NCBI RefSeq assembly: GCF_034006445.1
Contig: NZ_JAVESS010000006.1
Coordinates: 59,964 to 123,963 of the forward strand
Direction of reading: 5' to 3'
From: Desulfovibrio sp.
GTDB lineage: Bacteria; Desulfobacterota; Desulfovibrionia; Desulfovibrionales; Desulfovibrionaceae
Length of the DNA: 64,000 nt
Shown here: positions 60,151-64,000 of the stretch, piece after piece
How positions within the stretch are numbered: the stretch's first letter is position 1
How the letters are laid out: the number at the start of each line of letters is the position of its first letter
Position numbers and translations under genes: made by a program
Notes under the pieces: model-generated
Database searches by the model: none
Told to the model about the DNA's origin: nothing
What the model saw: the letters and a program-made list of their open reading frames with translations, nothing else

Positions 60151-61391
60151 GCACCCTCCACAACGATTTCGATGGCATCCCGCACCAGGCTTGGATGCTG
60201 ATCGTTGAGTATTTGCACGAAGTTGCCAAAAGCGCCTGCACCAGCGGCGATTTCAACACTTATGAGGTTTACCGCGCCCGCGCTAATGACCGGACAAATG
60301 AAGCGGGACGCATACACACCCGCGCCGATCCTGATGCGCGTAACCTCGGACTGATGGGCCGTACCGTCTGAATTGGGGTACTGCTGCCCATAAAAGTCGG
60401 CCAGCACGTTGTCGCGGATCTTGGTTTCAACATCGGCGGGCAAACTGTCTGAATGGCGCAGCGTGACCTTCACCCGAAAGGCAAGTTCAGCCGTGCGCTG
60501 AAAACGTACCGTTTCTTTTGCTCCACTGGTCGCGTCAGTGTACTGGACAGCCGTATTGCCGTTATAATCACAGCCGCCGGACACATGGTTATACATGGCC
60601 TCGGCGATGGCGGCATCTTCGCCGCCCAGCACGGCAATGTAGACGCTGTGCGGGGCAAGAGTGACGCCGCCCTCGGTTTTCGGGGTGTCACCCCTGTTTT
60701 GCAGGGCCAGAGCGTCAATAACGCCTTCAAGGTTGGCCACTGCACCGTAAACGCTGGCCAGCATGGAACGAGAATTTAACGCCACGCTGGCTTGTCTGCG
60801 AAGTTCAAATTCCCGGCGCTGTTCCGTCTCCCGGCCAACAATGCCCGGTTCGGGGTTATCGACCGAATCCCAGCCGGGTTTTGCCTGTACAATGCGGGTA
60901 ACACTGTGAGCTTCAACAGCCAGAGGGCCAGCTTCCAGCGCCGCAAAAGGCAGGGTAATGGAGCCGGATGCGGGAATGGTTCCGGAGGTCTGGCAAGCAA
61001 ACAGATTGCCATTTACGTCCTTGACCTGGTCGGGATTGTCACTGGCATCACTGCCGTTTATGACGGTGCCCTCCAAACCCGTGCAAAGACATTGCACAAC
61101 CGTTGCCCGGGCCGGGTGGCGAGTAATAAAGTAGATGGCCGCAAGGGCGTCCTGAAAAATGCCGTCAGCCTGCGCAGGGTCAAACTGGTTGGCCAGATGC
61201 AGCAACTGTGCATTTTTATCCTGCACGATGGCGGCCTGTGTGGTGATCAACTGTCCCTGGGGCGTGGCGGCATCGGTATTGAGGGTATTATCAAATGCCG
61301 CCTGCCAGGCGCTTGTCACGTCTTGCAGCACCGTGTCCGTTGTTGGGGCCACAACCCCACGCGCGGTAAATTCAAGGCTAGATTGTGACAT
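60147..61391 (-). CDS. Baseplate J-like protein
   Basis: A 414-residue protein with the baseplate J layout: N-terminal TPQGQLITTQAAIVQDKNAQLLHLANQFDPAQADGIFQDALA, middle RREFELRRQASVALNSRSMLASVYGAVANLEGV and C-terminal VAVLGGEDAAIAEAM. It forms the wedge of contractile-tail baseplates. ATG 61391 chosen; the gene upstream overlaps by 14 bp. Confidence 0.9.
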   Translation of the reverse strand: MSQSSLEFTARGVVAPTTDTVLQDVTSAWQAAFDNTLNTDAATPQGQLITTQAAIVQDKNAQLLHLANQFDPAQADGIFQDALAAIYFITRHPARATVVQCLCTGLEGTVINGSDASDNPDQVKDVNGNLFACQTSGTIPASGSITLPFAALEAGPLAVEAHSVTRIVQAKPGWDSVDNPEPGIVGRETEQRREFELRRQASVALNSRSMLASVYGAVANLEGVIDALALQNRGDTPKTEGGVTLAPHSVYIAVLGGEDAAIAEAMYNHVSGGCDYNGNTAVQYTDATSGAKETVRFQRTAELAFRVKVTLRHSDSLPADVETKIRDNVLADFYGQQYPNSDGTAHQSEVTRIRIGAGVYASRFICPVISAGAVNLISVEIAAGAGAFGNFVQILNDQHPSLVRDAIEIVVEGA

Positions 61392-61725
61392 TGACGCTCT
61401 CCCCATCAGACGTTGTTACCTTGATGCGCCCGGTCAGTACGCGCTGATCCAGGGCGTCCAGTTCGACACTGGCTTCAGCCACTCCGGGAACTTCAAGCGC
61501 GCGGCGGCGCGCCCGTTCCCTCACCAGCTCAATGGGTGGAAGGCTGGCAATCTCGCGGTCAAGATACGGCACACCTGCGGCGGTATTATACCACTGCTCA
61601 CCCTGAAAAACCCGCTCATACGTGGACACGTCCTGTTCTATGCGGGCGGTGCCATCAACCGTGGCCAGACTGCCCCCGGGAGTGAGCGCCAGATCCCATT
61701 GACCCGTCAGCATCAGGCTTTTCAT
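61378..61725 (-). CDS. gp25-like/DUF2634 baseplate protein
   Basis: A 115-residue protein. DLALTPGGSLATVDGTARIEQDVSTYERVFQGEQWYNTAAGVPYLDREI is typical of the small gp25/DUF2634-type baseplate proteins that attach the sheath to the wedge. It overlaps the spike gene start by ATGA and extends into the baseplate J gene start. Confidence 0.8.
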   Translation of the reverse strand: MKSLMLTGQWDLALTPGGSLATVDGTARIEQDVSTYERVFQGEQWYNTAAGVPYLDREIASLPPIELVRERARRRALEVPGVAEASVELDALDQRVLTGRIKVTTSDGESVNVTI

Positions 61726-62444
61726 TGCGGTTCTCCGGTGCTGCCGCCGCCGGGCAGAACACCTGTGTGGGTATGGTGCATCTGCGATATGCCCCCGGCT
61801 GTCTGGTCGCCAGTGGAAGAAATCTTGCCATTGACCTGCAAATTGCCGTTGAGGGTAGATGTGGCCCCCTCGCCGTTCTGCACATCCGTGGGGGCATTGC
61901 GGATAATTCCCCCAGGCGCGGTTATGACTAGCTGCCCGCCCTTGAGTTCCATTTTACCGCCAGCGCCATCGTCCAGAGTGATGCCATCATCGTTGACCAT
62001 CACATACCGTTTGGGCGCTTTATTCAAAAAACCGCCGATAAAAAAACCGTCCCCCTTGTTGCAAATACGGGCACTGCCGGGGTTGGTAGAAGCCCCGTCC
62101 CGCTTTTCCTTAACGGATTCCGTGTCACGCATGGCGTAAACGGCAAGCCCGATGTCACCGGGCTTGGGGTCAACAATGACGGCGTTTTCCCCACCTTGGG
62201 CGCGAAAATATGGCAGCCGGAACAAGGTGCCTTGCTGGTGGCCTTTTCCGTCACCGGCAACCAGATTCACCAGGGGCTGCACACTGACAAAGCCCACGGG
62301 CTGCACACCCTCGGCAGATACCCCCGTGACGCGCACGGGTTCTGCGGTATTGATGCCCTGCAAAGCCCTCTGTATGAGGAAATCAAGAGCATTAAGGTCA
62401 GATGCCGGAGTGGATGCCCCGCGCTGTCCCTGCACTACACTCAT
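61722..62444 (-). CDS. Gp138-like central spike protein
   Basis: A 240-residue protein. VRVTGVSAEGVQPVGFVSVQPLV, VIVDPKPGDIGLAVYAMRDTESVKE match the Gp138 N-terminal OB domain; the C-terminus (VNDDGITLDDGAGGKMELKGG, LNGNLQVNGKISSTGDQTAGGISQMHHTHTG) is a beta-helical spike with an H-x-H metal-binding tip, as in membrane-piercing spikes. ATG 62444 overlaps the hub stop (ATGA). Confidence 0.85.
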   Translation of the reverse strand: MSVVQGQRGASTPASDLNALDFLIQRALQGINTAEPVRVTGVSAEGVQPVGFVSVQPLVNLVAGDGKGHQQGTLFRLPYFRAQGGENAVIVDPKPGDIGLAVYAMRDTESVKEKRDGASTNPGSARICNKGDGFFIGGFLNKAPKRYVMVNDDGITLDDGAGGKMELKGGQLVITAPGGIIRNAPTDVQNGEGATSTLNGNLQVNGKISSTGDQTAGGISQMHHTHTGVLPGGGSTGEPQ

Positions 62445-63352
62445 GACTTTCCGTCCTTCTGGTTTTGCTGCCCTGGGTAGGTTGCCTTGACCGCCGTTTC
62501 CCAGGAGGTCGCGCCTGGATACCCCGCCTGAAGCTTGTGCGACAGGCTTGATATCTGCCACAGGCCAGACGCCTTGGGCACCACGGATTCAATGCGGATA
62601 GGCCCGCCGAGTTTGCACTTGGGCTCGTAGAGCCCCTTGACGCTGATGCCATTGCTGTCAAATGACGGATAGCCAAACATGCCAGTATCCCCGCGCCACA
62701 AAGGCGTTGAGGCTCCGACATCTTCCCGCAGCATGCCAGGGGGTGCGATGATCATTTCACCGTCATCAACCAGCAGGGCAATGCGGGCAGCATCGGCTAT
62801 CTGGCGGGCCTGTTCCATCGGGCCACCCACCCAGCAGGTATTACGAAGCGAAACATTGACCCCACGGTTAACGAAGGTAAGCCCCATCTGCCCGGCAATG
62901 CTTTGCAAGGTATTGCCCACATCCTGCGCGCCCTGGGCCGTGAGCGGCGGTACTGGCGTGAGCGAGGCCACAAAACCGGTAATGCAGTCACAATCAAAGG
63001 TTGGATCTGGCGCGGCATTGAAGTTGGGCACGGCGCTCACGATGTCGCCAGAGAACGCCAACGTCATGCCGTTCTGTTTGTCCCCGGCATACACGGCAAT
63101 ATGATTTTGGTCCGTCTTCAGGGGAGCAAAGGCCAGAGTGGTCAGGGTTTCCATATCTTCAAGCGGTAGGTTGTAGATACGGACTTTGGCCTTGTTCTTC
63201 TCTTTGCCGCCGGGCTTTGAGATTTCCACATCCATGCCAAGCCGGATGATTTTAGTATTGGCCGCCTGCCCGGTGCCAGGGTTGAACCCGCCCTTGGCCA
63301 GAGTGATGCGGGCCTCCAGCATCTTGGTTGTGTAGGATGTATTGGCGCTCAT
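62441..63352 (-). CDS. Baseplate hub-like protein
   Basis: A 303-residue protein without a clear named family match by eye. KIIRLGMDVEISKPGGKEKNKAKVRIYNL and QSIAGQMGLTFVNRGVNVSLRN resemble hub proteins of the gpD/gp27 group (LysM-like and beta-barrel parts). Position between the plug and spike genes supports the hub role. Overlaps both neighbours by four bases. Confidence 0.65.
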   Translation of the reverse strand: MSANTSYTTKMLEARITLAKGGFNPGTGQAANTKIIRLGMDVEISKPGGKEKNKAKVRIYNLPLEDMETLTTLAFAPLKTDQNHIAVYAGDKQNGMTLAFSGDIVSAVPNFNAAPDPTFDCDCITGFVASLTPVPPLTAQGAQDVGNTLQSIAGQMGLTFVNRGVNVSLRNTCWVGGPMEQARQIADAARIALLVDDGEMIIAPPGMLREDVGASTPLWRGDTGMFGYPSFDSNGISVKGLYEPKCKLGGPIRIESVVPKASGLWQISSLSHKLQAGYPGATSWETAVKATYPGQQNQKDGKS

Positions 63353-63705
63353 AATGTCCCTTCCTCATAGGCCTGTGCTTCATCCGCGTTAAGCCAGACA
63401 AGCCGCCAACGGTCACCAAGGCCCGTCCATTGCGGGTCTTTCGCGCCCTGCATATCGACAAACAGCAAATCACCTACAAATCCCAAACGGGGATAACGCA
63501 ACAACAACGTGCCCTCACGGGCAATAATGCCGCTGACCACGGCAATCTCATTGATGGCCAGGTCAACAAACAGGGCTGCGCCGTTGAGGCCAACCATGCT
63601 GTTGGCCTCTGATTGGCGGGTGTACACGCGAAGGCTGCAATTCTGTCCGCCCAGCACGGCCTGTACGGTCTGGTTGGCTGTGGCGCGTAACGGAACGGTA
63701 TTCAT
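63349..63705 (-). CDS. Baseplate plug-like protein (Pam3 gp18-type)
   Basis: A 118-residue protein. VPLRATANQTVQAVLGGQNCSLRVYTR and NEIAVVSGIIAREGTLLLRYPRLGFVGDLLFVD fit small baseplate plug or hub-associated proteins of simple contractile phages. ATG 63705 overlaps the stop of the previous gene. Confidence 0.6.
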   Translation of the reverse strand: MNTVPLRATANQTVQAVLGGQNCSLRVYTRQSEANSMVGLNGAALFVDLAINEIAVVSGIIAREGTLLLRYPRLGFVGDLLFVDMQGAKDPQWTGLGDRWRLVWLNADEAQAYEEGTL

Positions 63706-64000
63706 TACTTCCCTCCCAACCAATCTTTTGTGGCCTTCAGCCTACTTTTTTTTTGCACCTGTTTTTTTGTGGCATCATCGGCCTTGCCAGCCTGCTGTTT
63801 TCCTGAACTTTTGTTCGCGCCGTCCCCTGGCTGCTTTACCTGCTCGTTGGTGTATTCCGGGCTGACCTGCCGAACTTCCTGCAAGGAAAGGCTTACCAGC
63901 AGCCTGTCCACGCCGTTTTCGCGTTTGCGGTCATAGTCAAACCCAACAACGGTGTAGTCCACGAACGTGCGTTCCGGCGTAATGATACTGACAAGGTCGG
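63705..64000 (-). CDS. Dit-like phage tail protein, partial
   Basis: The 3' end of a gene that enters from the right edge; about 98 codons are visible. DLVSIITPERTFVDYTVVGFDYDRKR.NGVDRLLVSLSLQEVRQVSP resembles the Dit-like N-terminal domain family of contractile-phage baseplates; a lysine- and glutamine-rich tail (KQPGDGANKSSGKQQAGKAD) follows. No start is visible. Confidence 0.6.
   Translation of the reverse strand, partial: DLVSIITPERTFVDYTVVGFDYDRKRENGVDRLLVSLSLQEVRQVSPEYTNEQVKQPGDGANKSSGKQQAGKADDATKKQVQKKSRLKATKDWLGGK

Larger units (their letters stand above)
55640..64000. mobile_element. Prophage end: integrase and contractile-tail module
   Basis: From the disrupted GlcG-like gene to the window edge, all phage genes are on the minus strand: integrase, beta-helix protein, fibre assembly, tail fibre, DUF2612, baseplate J, gp25-like, Gp138 spike, hub, plug and Dit-like. 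Genes overlap by one to a few bases. Head, replication and lysis genes would lie beyond the window, so completeness cannot be judged. Confidence 0.8.

Overview
The window most resembles a Desulfovibrio chromosome, close to D. desulfuricans ATCC 27774. The clearest evidence is a six-gene periplasmic nitrate reductase operon in the order napC-napM-napA-napD-napG-napH. It has no napB, includes the tetraheme cytochrome NapM, and its NapA would mature to 723 residues; both the gene set and that length fit the known monomeric NapA of this species. Class II (B12-dependent) ribonucleotide reductase, a RACo-like corrinoid activator, butyrate kinase with phosphate butyryltransferase, and a sulfide:quinone oxidoreductase-like flavoprotein fit a strict anaerobe. 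The DNA is GC-rich apart from an AT-rich patch at about 11.5-13.4 kb.

Layout. 0-13 kb, mostly minus strand: a cut-off radical-SAM heme-utilisation gene, a DASS/RCK anion transporter, ptb and buk, DUF1641 with the SQR-like flavoprotein, a PAS-GGDEF protein, an AhpD-like protein and an AT-rich orphan membrane gene. 13.5-13.8 kb: tRNA-Pro and tRNA-His. 14-35 kb: housekeeping genes (murA, cobO, purM, gmhB, fliM, nrdJ, cfa) mixed with radical-SAM, RACo-like and Rsm22-like genes and several families of intergenic repeat. 35.6-45 kb: a minus-strand envelope cluster (lolC-lolD-bamA, amidase, skp, fabZ). 45.5-51 kb: the nap operon on the plus strand, between lolC and lysS. 51-55 kb: lysS, an ACT-domain regulator and its UPF0210 partner. 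55.6-64 kb: the end of a prophage with a contractile-tail baseplate and fibre module, which runs off the right edge.

The most interesting system is in the prophage. The tail-fibre gene carries a 21-bp sequence that recurs in inverted orientation about 470 bp away. Between the two copies, on the opposite strand and in the matching reading frame, lies a second fibre C-terminus of similar length ending in the same WGALACCYLG signature. This is the layout of a phase-variable tail-fibre inversion switch of the Mu G-segment type. No invertase gene is visible in the window.

A second theme is repetitive intergenic DNA: a hairpin element found five times, always 3' of a gene and always in the same sense relative to that gene; two 146-bp MITE-like elements with inverted ends; a family of long imperfect palindromes that abut stop codons; and several short tandem arrays.
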